This document shows positions 16,720 through 26,118 of a stretch of DNA of 64,000 nt, piece by piece. Below the pieces are notes generated by a model, which saw only the letters and a program-made list of their open reading frames with translations, ran no database searches and was not told where the DNA came from. Numbering within the stretch: the first letter of the stretch is position 1; each line of letters starts with the position of its first letter. Origin of the DNA: an uncultured Ruminococcus sp. (GTDB lineage: Bacteria; Bacillota; Clostridia; Oscillospirales; Ruminococcaceae); assembly GCA_902787825.1 (NCBI GenBank), contig CADAHS010000003.1:1-64000 (forward strand), in the 5' to 3' direction. The position numbers were made by a program, and so were the translations under genes.

Positions 16720-18081
16720 ATGGAAAAAATCTTTAAGCTGAAAAAACACGGTACCACTGTCGGCACCGAGATCATGGCAGGCGTGATAACTTTTATGACG
16801 ATGGCTTACATTCTTGCGGTAAACCCGAATATCCTTTCGGGTGCGGGAATGGACAGCGAAGCGGTAATGCTGGCGACCTGCCTTGCTTCCTTCATCGGTT
16901 CGATGTGCATGGGTATAATGGCTAATCTGCCGTTCGCTCTTTCAGCAGGTATGGGAGTTAATGCGTTCTTTGCATTTACAGTCTGCGGATCTATGGGATA
17001 CTCGTGGCAGGTCGGACTGTTTGCGGTGTTTGTGGAGGGTATCATCTTTATCCTGCTGACACTGACAAACATTCGTGAGGCTATTTTCAACTGCATACCG
17101 GTCTCGCTGAAACAGTCGATATCGGTGGGCATAGGTCTGTTCATTGCTTTCATCGGTCTTCAAAATGCAAACCTTGTTGTAAAAAGCGACTCGACACTGG
17201 TGGACATGGTGGACTATTCAAGTTCTCTTACAACACAGGGCATATGCGCAGTGCTTGCGGCGATCGGTCTTATGGTAACTGCGATACTGCATATCAAAAA
17301 GGTCCACGGCGCAATACTTATCGGTATTTTCTCGACGTGGATAATGGGTATCGTTTGTGAGCTTGTGGGACTTTATGAGCCTGACGCTTCCGCCGGTTTC
17401 TTCTCACTTATACCTGAGTTCAAGATGACTGATTTCTCTTCGCTCGGAAAGACGGTCGGACAGTGCTTCAATATTGATTTCGGAAGTATCGGGATATTCG
17501 ATTTCATCGTTATAGTACTCTCGTTCTTGTTCGTTGATATGTTCGATACGATCGGAACGCTCATCGGTGTTGCCTCAAAGGCTGATATGCTCGATGAGAA
17601 AGGAAGGCTGCCGGAGGTAAAGCCCGCTTTGCTGGCTGATGCTATAGCTACGTCGGCAGGTGCGGCGCTGGGGACTTCGACAACGACGACATTCGTTGAA
17701 TCGGCAGCGGGTGTTGGCGCAGGCGGAAGAACGGGCCTTACGGCGGTAACAACGGCTGTACTGTTCCTGATCTCGATGTTCCTTGCTCCGATATTCACGG
17801 CTATCCCGTCATTTGCAACGGCTCCGGCACTTGTTTTCGTGGGCTTTCTGATGTTCTCAAACATCGCAAAGATCAAGTTCGGCGACGACGATCTGACTGA
17901 TGCGATCCCGGCTTATCTGGGCATAATTGCTATGCCGCTGTTTTACAGCATTGCGGACGGTATCGCTGTCGGCGTTATCTCTTACGTTATCATCAACCTT
18001 GCAACAGGCAAATACAAAAAGATCAATCCGCTTATGTATGTGCTTTCGCTGCTGTTTATCCTGAATTATGTTTTCCTTTAA
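16720..18081 (+). CDS. NCS2 purine permease (AzgA/PbuG type)
   Basis: An inner-membrane purine:proton symporter of 453 residues with about 12-13 hydrophobic segments. Landmarks of the AzgA (guanine/hypoxanthine/adenine) branch are AGVITFMTMAYILAVNP, SAGMGVNAFFAFTV, FVDMFDTIGTLIGVA and GTSTTTTFVESAAGVGAGGRTGL, split here only for quotation. The start follows GTCAGGAGGAAT. There is no purine riboswitch in the 43-bp gap before it, so it depends on the VanX-like promoter or an unseen one. A terminator follows. Confidence 0.9.
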   Translation: MEKIFKLKKHGTTVGTEIMAGVITFMTMAYILAVNPNILSGAGMDSEAVMLATCLASFIGSMCMGIMANLPFALSAGMGVNAFFAFTVCGSMGYSWQVGLFAVFVEGIIFILLTLTNIREAIFNCIPVSLKQSISVGIGLFIAFIGLQNANLVVKSDSTLVDMVDYSSSLTTQGICAVLAAIGLMVTAILHIKKVHGAILIGIFSTWIMGIVCELVGLYEPDASAGFFSLIPEFKMTDFSSLGKTVGQCFNIDFGSIGIFDFIVIVLSFLFVDMFDTIGTLIGVASKADMLDEKGRLPEVKPALLADAIATSAGAALGTSTTTTFVESAAGVGAGGRTGLTAVTTAVLFLISMFLAPIFTAIPSFATAPALVFVGFLMFSNIAKIKFGDDDLTDAIPAYLGIIAMPLFYSIADGIAVGVISYVIINLATGKYKKINPLMYVLSLLFILNYVFL

Positions 18082-18094
18082 AATCAAAGATCAG

Positions 18095-18121
18095 AGCCGA
18101 TCCTTCGGGGTCGGCTTTTTG
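18095..18121 (+). terminator. Terminator after the purine permease
   Basis: AGCCGATCC-TTCG-GGGTCGGCT with a T run. Confidence 0.85.
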
Positions 18122-18126
18122 CTGCG

Positions 18127-18155
18127 TTGACATTTTTAAAGTGATGTGCTATAAT
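18127..18155 (+). promoter_or_regulatory. Promoter of the LRR-CWB2 gene
   Basis: TTGACA and TATAAT with 17 bp between them, a near-consensus promoter with GTGC before the -10. Confidence 0.85.
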
Positions 18156-18236
18156 TCAATTAAATGATTTAACTCATGCAATACCAATGCTGACTTGCAC
18201 GGGTCTGGTGACAAAAACAAAACCGGGGGAAGAAAA

Positions 18237-21020
18237 ATGAAGGATCTCAGAACAAAGGTACTGTCGATAGCTGCGATGCTTATGCTGACGGTCGGTGCGG
18301 CTGCGGCGGCACCACAGTCAGTAACAGGCGCAACGGACATCACCGCTTATGCTGAGGTGATGAAGGACGGCACAGAAGGCAAATGCGGAATCAGCATCAG
18401 GTGGGAGATAAATAACGGTGTACTGACTCTCAGCGGAAGCGGGGATATGTACGATTACAAAAGCACTGATGATTCTCCGTTCGCTATGAGAAAGGACTTT
18501 CAAAAGATAGTTATATCAAAAGGTATCACCGGCATTGGCAAAAAAGCTTTTTACGGATGCTCTTCAGTGACCTCGGTATCGCTGCCGCAGGGCATAACGC
18601 AGATCAGTGACGATGCTTTCAACAGGTGCAGAAAGCTTACCTCGATAAAGATACCGGGTACGGTAAAGACTATCGGGAGCTGCGCATTTTACATGACATA
18701 TGATCTTGCGTCGATAAGTCTTCCCAAAGGGCTGACGAAGATCGCTGACCATGCATTCGCTTATTCGGGTATAACATCGGCTGCTCTTCCGGATACGCTG
18801 ACAAGCATCGGTAATAACGCATTCAGTTACTCGGAACTAAAGGATCTGACTATCCCATCGAGTGTTAAAACAGTGGCAAACGCTTCATTCTGGAACTGCA
18901 CAAAGCTTGAGACCCTGACGGTCAAAAGCGGTGTTATGAGAATAACATCGGGGGCTTTCAACGGGTGCAGCAAGCTAAGCAGTGTCAAGCTGCCGGACAC
19001 GCTGACGGTCATCGGTCAAGGAGCATTCGATAACTGCCATTCGCTCAAAAGCATCAATATCCCCAAAAGCGTCAACACGATAGGTGCGTATGCTTTTGAG
19101 AGCACGGATCTGACGAGCATAACCATTCCGGACAATGTCACAAGCATTGGTGAATATGCATTCAGATGGTGCGCCTCGCTCAAAAAAGCGGTGCTTCCCA
19201 AAAAGCTTGAAGATATACCCGACGGTTTGTTTTGCGATTGCGCTGCGCTTGAAAGTGTAACTATGCCTCCAAAGCTGAAAACTATCGGAAAAGAGGCATT
19301 CTATCAGTGCAAGGCGTTAAAGCTGACGGAGCTGCCGGGCAGTGTGACCTCGATCGGAGAAAGGGCATTCGTTTTGTGTCAGAAGCTCAAAGATCTGACT
19401 ATCCCAAAGGGTGTCAAGGTGCTGCCGCAGGCAGTTTTCAGCGGCTGCATGGGTCTTGAAAGCGTTAAGCTTCAGGAGGGCTTGAAAACGATAGATACGG
19501 CGGCTTTTGAAGGCTGTACATACATGAAAAGCGTGAATATCCCCACAAGTGTTACAAAGCTGGGAGAGAACGCATTCGCCAGCTGCGCAAGTCTTACAAG
19601 CATCACTATCCCGTCGGGTGTGACAAACATTCCGACATATGCTTTTTACAACTGCAATAAGATAAAGTCGATCGTGATCCCCAAAAGCGTGACTCAGATA
19701 GGCAGTGCCGCACTTGGATACTCCTACAACTCAAAAGCCGGCCACAACCAGATACTAAACGGGTTTATGATAAAGTGCTTCAAAGGCTCTGCGGCTGAAA
19801 AATATGCAAAGCAAAACAAGGTCAGCTATGCTCTCATAACTGCTGTGGCGGCGGTCAAGCCAAGCTGTGAAACGAACGGCTGCACGGCGCACTGGATATG
19901 TCAGGGGAAATATTACAGTAATGCACTTCTGACCAAGGCGACCACAAAAGACAAGGTAACGCTAAAAGCACCCGGTCACAAGTGGTCACAGTGGAAGCTG
20001 ACACAAAAAGCAACAGTCAACAAAAACGAAGTAAAAACAAGGCGCTGCACGGTCTGCAATGCGCCGGATAAGCACACAGGCAAAAAGGCGATCACTTATC
20101 TCAAGGGAGATGATCGCTATGAAACGGCGGTCAGCATATCAAAGGCTTCACACACAAGCTCAGACACAGTCATTCTCGCTTATGGGCTGAACTACGCTGA
20201 TGCGCTTGCGGGAGTTCCGCTTGCAGCAAAGCTCGATGCGCCGATCCTGCTCACTGCAAAAGATTCGCTGCCTGCACAGACGCTTGCGGAGATAAAGAGG
20301 CTCAGAGCGAACAATGTGCTGATACTCGGAGGTACAAGTGCGATAAGCAGCAAGGTCGAAAGGATACTTAAAAACAACAAGCTGCATACACAACGTATTG
20401 CCGGAAAGACAAGGTTCGGCACGGCGGCGGCGATCGCGCAAAGGCTCAACAGCAATCCCACAGAGGTATTTTTCGTATACGGTATGAACTATGCTGATGC
20501 ATTGAGCATAGGCTCGGCAGCTGCGATCAGCAAGGCTCCGATAATCTATCTGAACAAAAGCGGAAATATTGATGCTGAAACAGCAAAATATCTTGCGGCT
20601 CTGAAAAAGAAGGGGTGCGTGAATAATGCTTACGTTATCGGCGGAAAAAGTGTTATCACCGACAGCATGAAGGCCAAGGCAGCAACGGCACTTGGGCTGA
20701 AACAGGTAAAGAGAGTTTCGGGAGAAAACAGATTTCTTACCTGCGCTGCGGTCAACAAAAAATTCGATCATCTGCTCAGCTCAAAAGGGTTGTGCGTTGC
20801 TACGGGTATGGATTTCCCTGACGCACTGGCAGGCGGTGTGTTTGCCGCAAGAAGCAAGGCTCCCCTTTTTCTTATCAACAGCAGCCAAAGCAAGCCGTAT
20901 CTTTTCAAAGAGCAAAAGGCTTACCTCTGCGCAAAGAAAGCCAGCAGTCTGACTATCTTCGGCGGAAACAATGCAGTGCCGCAGGAACACATCAAAGACA
21001 TTGCTGAATTGTGTGTATGA
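18237..21020 (+). CDS. BspA-type LRR surface protein with CWB2 anchor
   Basis: About 927 residues. A signal peptide is followed by at least fifteen LRR_5 repeats (about 18440-19760) with the pattern AF-GCSSL-SV-IP-SVT-IG, an Ig-like/Cys segment including CTVCNAPDKH, and three CWB2 repeats beginning YLKGDDRYETAVSIS, RIAGKTRFGTAAA and RVSGENRFLT. It is exported and held on the wall by CWB2; LRR_5 proteins often mediate adhesion. The start was placed at the ATG after GGGGGAAGAAAA, not 14 codons upstream, since the later start gives a proper signal peptide. Single gene between its promoter and a terminator. Confidence 0.9.
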   Translation: MKDLRTKVLSIAAMLMLTVGAAAAAPQSVTGATDITAYAEVMKDGTEGKCGISIRWEINNGVLTLSGSGDMYDYKSTDDSPFAMRKDFQKIVISKGITGIGKKAFYGCSSVTSVSLPQGITQISDDAFNRCRKLTSIKIPGTVKTIGSCAFYMTYDLASISLPKGLTKIADHAFAYSGITSAALPDTLTSIGNNAFSYSELKDLTIPSSVKTVANASFWNCTKLETLTVKSGVMRITSGAFNGCSKLSSVKLPDTLTVIGQGAFDNCHSLKSINIPKSVNTIGAYAFESTDLTSITIPDNVTSIGEYAFRWCASLKKAVLPKKLEDIPDGLFCDCAALESVTMPPKLKTIGKEAFYQCKALKLTELPGSVTSIGERAFVLCQKLKDLTIPKGVKVLPQAVFSGCMGLESVKLQEGLKTIDTAAFEGCTYMKSVNIPTSVTKLGENAFASCASLTSITIPSGVTNIPTYAFYNCNKIKSIVIPKSVTQIGSAALGYSYNSKAGHNQILNGFMIKCFKGSAAEKYAKQNKVSYALITAVAAVKPSCETNGCTAHWICQGKYYSNALLTKATTKDKVTLKAPGHKWSQWKLTQKATVNKNEVKTRRCTVCNAPDKHTGKKAITYLKGDDRYETAVSISKASHTSSDTVILAYGLNYADALAGVPLAAKLDAPILLTAKDSLPAQTLAEIKRLRANNVLILGGTSAISSKVERILKNNKLHTQRIAGKTRFGTAAAIAQRLNSNPTEVFFVYGMNYADALSIGSAAAISKAPIIYLNKSGNIDAETAKYLAALKKKGCVNNAYVIGGKSVITDSMKAKAATALGLKQVKRVSGENRFLTCAAVNKKFDHLLSSKGLCVATGMDFPDALAGGVFAARSKAPLFLINSSQSKPYLFKEQKAYLCAKKASSLTIFGGNNAVPQEHIKDIAELCV

Positions 21021-21043
21021 TGTATATGACATAAAGTCCATAT

Positions 21044-21086
21044 AAAAATGCCGATAGTGTGCTTATCTCACACATCGGCATTTTTT
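21044..21086. terminator. Shared terminator of convergent genes
   Basis: AAAATGCCGAT-A-GTGTG pairs with CACAC-ATCGGCATTTT, with T runs on both strands. Confidence 0.9.
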
Positions 21087-21727
21087 CAGCTTATTCGTTC
21101 GAGTTTGCCCTTGTCCATTTCGTGAACAGTTTCGCAAAGGACTGAAATGTCCTCGGCGGAGTGGGAGCAGATAAGGATAGTTTTGCCCTGCTGCTTGTAC
21201 GAGAGCAGATACTCACGCATCTCCTTTACACCGTCCTTATCAAGCCCATTAAAAGGCTCGTCGAGAACGAGTATTTTCGGGTTTTCCATTATCGCCTGAG
21301 CAAGCCCGAGGCGCTGGCGCATACCAAGGCTGTACTTTTTAACGTGGCGTTTTAAGTCGGGGTCAAGCCCGACTTTTTTCATTGACTCTCTGACCTCGTC
21401 TTTGCCGATCTTGTTGTTCAGACCTGCAAGCAGCTTGAGGTTTTTGTACCCCGAATAGTACGGGATAAAGCCGGGAGTTTCGATGATTATACCCATATCC
21501 TTGGGGAAATCAACGTCCTTGCCGACACGCTTTCCGTCAACGGTTATCTCCCCCGATGTTGGCTTGATGAAGCCGCAGATACACTTCATCAGCATCGTTT
21601 TGCCCGAGCCGTTTCTGCCGATAAGACCGTGTATTTTACCCTCGTCAAACTCTACGTTTATGTCTTTGAGTATCTGCGTTTTCCCGATCGTAAGGTCAAC
21701 GTTTTTAACTGTAATTATGCTGTCCAT
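21086..21727 (-). CDS. ABC transporter ATP-binding protein
   Basis: The ATPase of an ABC-2 type exporter, 213 residues. Walker A is GRNGSGKT, the Q loop follows, the signature is YSLGMRQRLGLAQ and Walker B ILVLDEPFNGLD, with the H loop at CSHSAED. The LGMRQRLG signature is typical of drug, bacteriocin and lantibiotic-immunity exporters. It is the last gene of a six-gene run (three lipoproteins, two permeases, ATPase), 9 bp after the second permease. Confidence 0.92.
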   Translation of the reverse strand: MDSIITVKNVDLTIGKTQILKDINVEFDEGKIHGLIGRNGSGKTMLMKCICGFIKPTSGEITVDGKRVGKDVDFPKDMGIIIETPGFIPYYSGYKNLKLLAGLNNKIGKDEVRESMKKVGLDPDLKRHVKKYSLGMRQRLGLAQAIMENPKILVLDEPFNGLDKDGVKEMREYLLSYKQQGKTILICSHSAEDISVLCETVHEMDKGKLERIS

Positions 21728-21736
21728 AAATGCCTC

Positions 21737-22609
21737 CTATGATGCTATTTCCGACACGTTGTCGTAATTGAATCTGCCGATCATTATGTAGCAGAAAACT
21801 ATCAGCGCAAGCACAAATGTCACGAGGTACACCACCGAGAATGTGATAGACACCTCGGGCACTCTGAAATACTTGGTGAAATGCAGCCAGATGATGCAGT
21901 TCGCCATCGGCATCGTCCACATAAGGACTGTTTTTATTGAGCACAACGCTGTGCCCAGAGCTATCACCGCACCGCAGGCCACAAAGCCGAGAGTCTTGTG
22001 CTTGATAAGCGACAGCGCAAGCAGTATCAGCCCGATTATCATCAGATACGCAAAGACGAGCAGATAGCTCTTCACCGCCGCCTCAAAGACGGTCAGCTGG
22101 TTGTAAAGGTTCTCGGGGACGAGCTGTGTGCCGAAATTCATCGACTGTTCGGGGAACACATTCTTGAAATTTGTCACCACGTTGCTCCAGCCGTTGTACC
22201 AGAAGCCCTTTGTCAGCATTGGCACGACCGAACCAATGAAGATAACTGCGAGGTAGCTCGCCGCCATCATCACCAGCTTTATTATCTGACCCGTGAGCCA
22301 GTTTTTTCTGCCGATACGCATTATGTAAAAGACGGTGTTGTTGTCTATCTTGGGAAAGTCGGCTATCAGCGTCATAAACACCAGCGGAATTATCATCAGC
22401 ACCGCACCCGAGTTCGCAACAGCGATGAACGGTTCGAGCATATTCAGCGGCTCGTTCATCTTCTCGGCGTTCTGCAAAAGCGGCGTTATCGCAAAGTTGT
22501 AAATGAATATCAGCAGCACTCCGAGTATCACCATTCTTGCGTCACACACCCATTTGATATACTCGGTCTTGGCGCAGGAAAAGCACTGCCGCAAACTAAA
22601 ATTCTTCAT
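21737..22609 (-). CDS. ABC-2 type permease subunit
   Basis: A 290-residue membrane protein with about six hydrophobic segments and a short cytoplasmic N terminus. I recognise no specific family motif; assignment rests on topology and on lying between another membrane protein and an ABC ATPase. It starts after GGGAGGTGCAGT, 11 bp past the stop of the other permease. The two permeases probably form the heterodimeric channel. Confidence 0.8.
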   Translation of the reverse strand: MKNFSLRQCFSCAKTEYIKWVCDARMVILGVLLIFIYNFAITPLLQNAEKMNEPLNMLEPFIAVANSGAVLMIIPLVFMTLIADFPKIDNNTVFYIMRIGRKNWLTGQIIKLVMMAASYLAVIFIGSVVPMLTKGFWYNGWSNVVTNFKNVFPEQSMNFGTQLVPENLYNQLTVFEAAVKSYLLVFAYLMIIGLILLALSLIKHKTLGFVACGAVIALGTALCSIKTVLMWTMPMANCIIWLHFTKYFRVPEVSITFSVVYLVTFVLALIVFCYIMIGRFNYDNVSEIAS

Positions 22610-22620
22610 ACTGCACCTCC

Positions 22621-23484
22621 CTAAGTTCCCTTGTCACGAGTGTGGCTCATTATCAGGATAAACCCGACAAGGGACACAAGCACGAACGAGGTGTTGAAGA
22701 TGACACTTGTCACCGCAACGCTCGTGCGATCGTCAAACATATTCTGTGCGGTGCTTGGGTAGAAAGGCGTCATCCGTTCGATAGCGTCCATATCCATTTT
22801 CTCAATGGCATTATTCATAAGCTTTGACATGAGCGTTTCCCAGACGTATGTAAACATAAACGGGATGCAGGTGATGATGTAGGGATTCTTGCAGAACGAG
22901 CTTAAAAAGAACGCAGGCATCGTGGCTATCGCACCGTTGAGAAAGTTCGAGAACAGGTATCTGAAATTGAGCGAAAGCTCGCTTTGCTGTGCCATACCGC
23001 CATATATTTCGGTGCCCATATCGTACGACGACATTGGCGGAAAGAGAATATGCATCGCACCCATAAAAAGTGTTATGCCGATAAGCACGGCAAGTCCGCC
23101 GCACAAAAAGCAGGAGAGAAATTTTGAAAGGTAGTAACGCATCTTTCCCGTGCGTGCGATGACAAAGCGGATATTGCCGTTGTTGCGTTCGGTGCAGAAT
23201 GCGACCATAAACGGAAAGGCAACGATTATCGGCAGAAACAGCGTAACATAGCCGTTCATACCCACTCGGGCAAGCCTATTTGCTGCGAAGTCGAAGTGGG
23301 CTTCGATGAACTTTCTGTCCATTGAAAAGAGCGCTTCAAAGATGCTGTACATTTTCTGATTTGTGTTGTCCGTGTATGCCGGTGCCGTAAAGCACAGCAG
23401 AAATGTCAGCATCACCGCACCGACAAAACCGATGTTCACAAAGGTCTTGTTCAGATCACAGCGGAGGGTTTTAAAAAAACTCAC
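22621..23484 (-). CDS. ABC-2 type permease subunit
   Basis: A 287-residue membrane protein with about six hydrophobic segments (GFVGAVMLTFLLCFTAP near the N terminus). It starts with GTG after GGAGAGATGAAAT. It follows the third lipoprotein by 14 bp and pairs with the next permease. A large loop near residues 40-70 and 150-185 is probably extracytoplasmic. Substrate unknown. Confidence 0.8.
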   Translation of the reverse strand: MSFFKTLRCDLNKTFVNIGFVGAVMLTFLLCFTAPAYTDNTNQKMYSIFEALFSMDRKFIEAHFDFAANRLARVGMNGYVTLFLPIIVAFPFMVAFCTERNNGNIRFVIARTGKMRYYLSKFLSCFLCGGLAVLIGITLFMGAMHILFPPMSSYDMGTEIYGGMAQQSELSLNFRYLFSNFLNGAIATMPAFFLSSFCKNPYIITCIPFMFTYVWETLMSKLMNNAIEKMDMDAIERMTPFYPSTAQNMFDDRTSVAVTSVIFNTSFVLVSLVGFILIMSHTRDKGT

Positions 23485-23498
23485 ATTTCATCTCTCCT

Positions 23499-24899
23499 TT
23501 ATGCACCGTTGGGACTCATCACGATATGCACCTCGCCAGTGACGGCATCAACGTAGTAGTTTGCACCGCTGTTCCAGCAGACGTTATTGTTGTTGCCGAT
23601 CTTGAAGCACCAATACGGGCGTAAGGTAAGCTCGCAGGTTTTCAGGCACATATCCTTGTCATAGTTGACGAGAAAATCGTATTTCTTTTTAGGGTACTGA
23701 TCGCAGGTCATCACATAGCAAAGCTCAGCGGTATCACACGCAAGGTTGATATGCTCGGCAAGCTCTTTTTCAAGCTTTTTCGCTGCCGCACCGAGCGTGA
23801 GAAGCTTGTCATTATCAGAGACCTTTTCAGTCTGCTTATATGAAAAATCTCTTTTGAAATAGAATATCTCATCCTTTGCGATACACTCCATTATGCACCA
23901 CGGTGCGATAGAAAAACGCTTGCCCTCGTAGACCTGTTTGCTGTTTACATTCAACGAGCTGTAAGAATCGCACTCGTAGAGGCTGCCCTGTTCGTCGCTT
24001 ATACTGAACCAGAAAAGGTATTTAAAGGTGTCCTGCTTACACCGGGCAACATCAACACGGTAGATCTTATAGATATACTTCACAGGATCGGTAAACGAGA
24101 AAAGCTCATTGGCTTTGTTTTCGGCAAAAGCTACCGCATCGCTGAGTGCCCAGTCATTTCCGTCGGTCATCCTGTAGCTGTCGGATGGAACGTCCTCATA
24201 GCAGGGATAGTATGCTTTGATCGAAACAGGCTCATTGCTTCCACCGACATTATAATTATAGTTGTCATAAAAGCTGCTGTAATTCTTTTGTGTTGTCTGT
24301 CTGCCGCAGAACAAACCCTGTGCACTGATCGCAAAGCTGCGGAAATCATCAGGCGGTTCAGTACCCTTTGTGCCCGGGTTGAGTGCAAGGTCGTCGATCT
24401 GCCAGATCACATCGTACTTAAAATACATCTGGTACTCTTCAGAAAGCAGTTTTGCATTGGGATCAGTAGTTTTGACAGGCTCCTCGGGTGCCGGCTCGGC
24501 TTTGAACGTGGTGAGCTTTACTTTGTTTTTGCTCTCGTAATCCTCGCCGAAAAATGCTGCACCAAGCTTTTTAATATCGCAGTTCGGGTTTCCGCCCACC
24601 TCAACCTTATAAGTCGGCATTGACTTTGACTCGCCTGCACTTGCGTGCTTTACGGTTATGGTGCCGTACTTCTTGCCTGCATCTTCCTTTAGGCGAGAGC
24701 GTATGTAGTCAAGGTCTCCTGTGTCACTTTGCTCGGCGGTATCGGTCTTTGGCTCTATGAAAGGGTCACTTTCGGGCTGTGAGGACTGCACCTCCTGTTT
24801 ACTTTCAAGTTCCTCGGTTCTGTCCTTAACGTTCTGGGGGACCTGCTGGCAAGCAGTGAGCAGGGCTGCGGTGAGCATTATTGAGATGAGTTTTTTCAT
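23499..24899 (-). CDS. Lipoprotein, paralogue of the 447-aa lipoprotein
   Basis: A 466-residue exported lipoprotein. The signal ends in the lipobox LLTAC with the modified Cys at about residue 17, followed by a Ser/Glu-rich linker. It resembles the first lipoprotein of the operon throughout: KYGTITVKHASAGESKSMPTYK, SDNDKLLTLGAA, CELTLRPYWCFK and NYYVDAVTGEVHIVMS are shared patterns. The YYVDAVTGEVHI ending recalls the PepSY-like 'peptidase-propeptide' strand seen in many Gram-positive lipoproteins. It is probably a substrate-binding or sensing partner of the ABC exporter downstream. Confidence 0.82.
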   Translation of the reverse strand: MKKLISIMLTAALLTACQQVPQNVKDRTEELESKQEVQSSQPESDPFIEPKTDTAEQSDTGDLDYIRSRLKEDAGKKYGTITVKHASAGESKSMPTYKVEVGGNPNCDIKKLGAAFFGEDYESKNKVKLTTFKAEPAPEEPVKTTDPNAKLLSEEYQMYFKYDVIWQIDDLALNPGTKGTEPPDDFRSFAISAQGLFCGRQTTQKNYSSFYDNYNYNVGGSNEPVSIKAYYPCYEDVPSDSYRMTDGNDWALSDAVAFAENKANELFSFTDPVKYIYKIYRVDVARCKQDTFKYLFWFSISDEQGSLYECDSYSSLNVNSKQVYEGKRFSIAPWCIMECIAKDEIFYFKRDFSYKQTEKVSDNDKLLTLGAAAKKLEKELAEHINLACDTAELCYVMTCDQYPKKKYDFLVNYDKDMCLKTCELTLRPYWCFKIGNNNNVCWNSGANYYVDAVTGEVHIVMSPNGA

Positions 24900-24912
24900 T
24901 TTCCCTTTCCTT

Positions 24913-26100
24913 TCAGAGCCTGTTTCTTACATATTCCACATCGCCTGTGGTCGCATTGACTGCCGCATATATCTCGCTGTACCAGCCTGTCTCAAAGTGT
25001 ATTACCCAGTATGGAGTGAGCGTGACAATGCCGCCCTGTCTGACATCGCTTCGCAGCTCCTTGTCACTCTGCTCGGCGGTCGGGATAAGCACAAGCTCCT
25101 CAAATCCTGCGGTGTGCCCGATGTTTTTGGCAAGCTCTCTGCTCGCTTTTTCAAAGGCATATTCGGCTGTCAGTATCTCTTTAGGCTTTTCGCTGCTTTT
25201 TATTTCAAGACCCGTTCGGAAATTCATCTGAACGGCTTTATTTTCCGAATTAATAGTTACTGTTGTACCCTGCATCGCAGGCATCTGAAGAAAATCTCCT
25301 TTTATCGGGACTGTATCGAACACGGGAACATTCCCGAAGGACTGTCTGCAATCAACGAACGCAAGCGTTTCTCCGCTTTGCTCGGTGACTGTTGAGACCG
25401 AGTACACGCTCAGACGGACATTGTCGCCGACTGCCGAAGCAAATCTTTTGCACTCGTCCTCGGCAGTCTTTCTGATATCGCTCAGCTTGAGCTTGGTATC
25501 TCCGAGCGATATTTCCGCACCGTCACTGCTGTTTGCAAAGATCTTCGTTTCATTAACGGGGACGTTTGTGCCGTAAACGGCTTTGTTCATATACTCCTTT
25601 TCAACGATCGAAACGTTCCCGTCAGAGGATACAAAACAGCGCTTCTTTTCGCCCTCATATTCAAGAGTTTTTACACCGTTGTCCTCACTGATATGCTCGG
25701 ATACCTTTGCTTTGTCATATCCGTCATCGGACATAAATGCGCTGAATATCCTGTCGGCATTATTATAAAGCTCACTCGTTACGACCGCCTGACAGCTTGA
25801 CGGATATGCGTTGGCGATCACGGTAAAATCCTTATCGAGCGTCAGATTATCATAGCTGCCCGCAAGTATCATTTTTTTGCTTTGTGAAACGCTCTTTTCA
25901 AAGTCTGCCTCTGTCACTTTTTCGGTCGCAGGCTCTTTTTGCTGTACTGACTCACGCTGCGGATCATCGGGCTTGCTCTGAGAGCTGATCTGCGTTTGTG
26001 TCGGTGCGCTGTCGTTCTGACTGCTCTGAATGTTGTCGGGAGTTTTTGCGCAGGCGGTGAGCATAGCCGCTGCAATAACGATATATATTGCTTTTTTCAT
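24913..26100 (-). CDS. Lipoprotein, middle gene of the ABC operon
   Basis: A 395-residue lipoprotein, lipobox AMLTAC, then a Gln/Ser linker. The C terminus (TLTPYWVIHFETGWYSEIYAAVNATTGDVEYV) keeps the aromatic and ATTGDVEYV pattern of the flanking lipoproteins, but the middle is different, so it is a more distant paralogue. It lies 18 bp after one lipoprotein and 13 bp before the other. Its role with the exporter is inferred from position only. Confidence 0.8.
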   Translation of the reverse strand: MKKAIYIVIAAAMLTACAKTPDNIQSSQNDSAPTQTQISSQSKPDDPQRESVQQKEPATEKVTEADFEKSVSQSKKMILAGSYDNLTLDKDFTVIANAYPSSCQAVVTSELYNNADRIFSAFMSDDGYDKAKVSEHISEDNGVKTLEYEGEKKRCFVSSDGNVSIVEKEYMNKAVYGTNVPVNETKIFANSSDGAEISLGDTKLKLSDIRKTAEDECKRFASAVGDNVRLSVYSVSTVTEQSGETLAFVDCRQSFGNVPVFDTVPIKGDFLQMPAMQGTTVTINSENKAVQMNFRTGLEIKSSEKPKEILTAEYAFEKASRELAKNIGHTAGFEELVLIPTAEQSDKELRSDVRQGGIVTLTPYWVIHFETGWYSEIYAAVNATTGDVEYVRNRL

Positions 26101-26118
26101 TTTGTTCCCCTTTCAGCA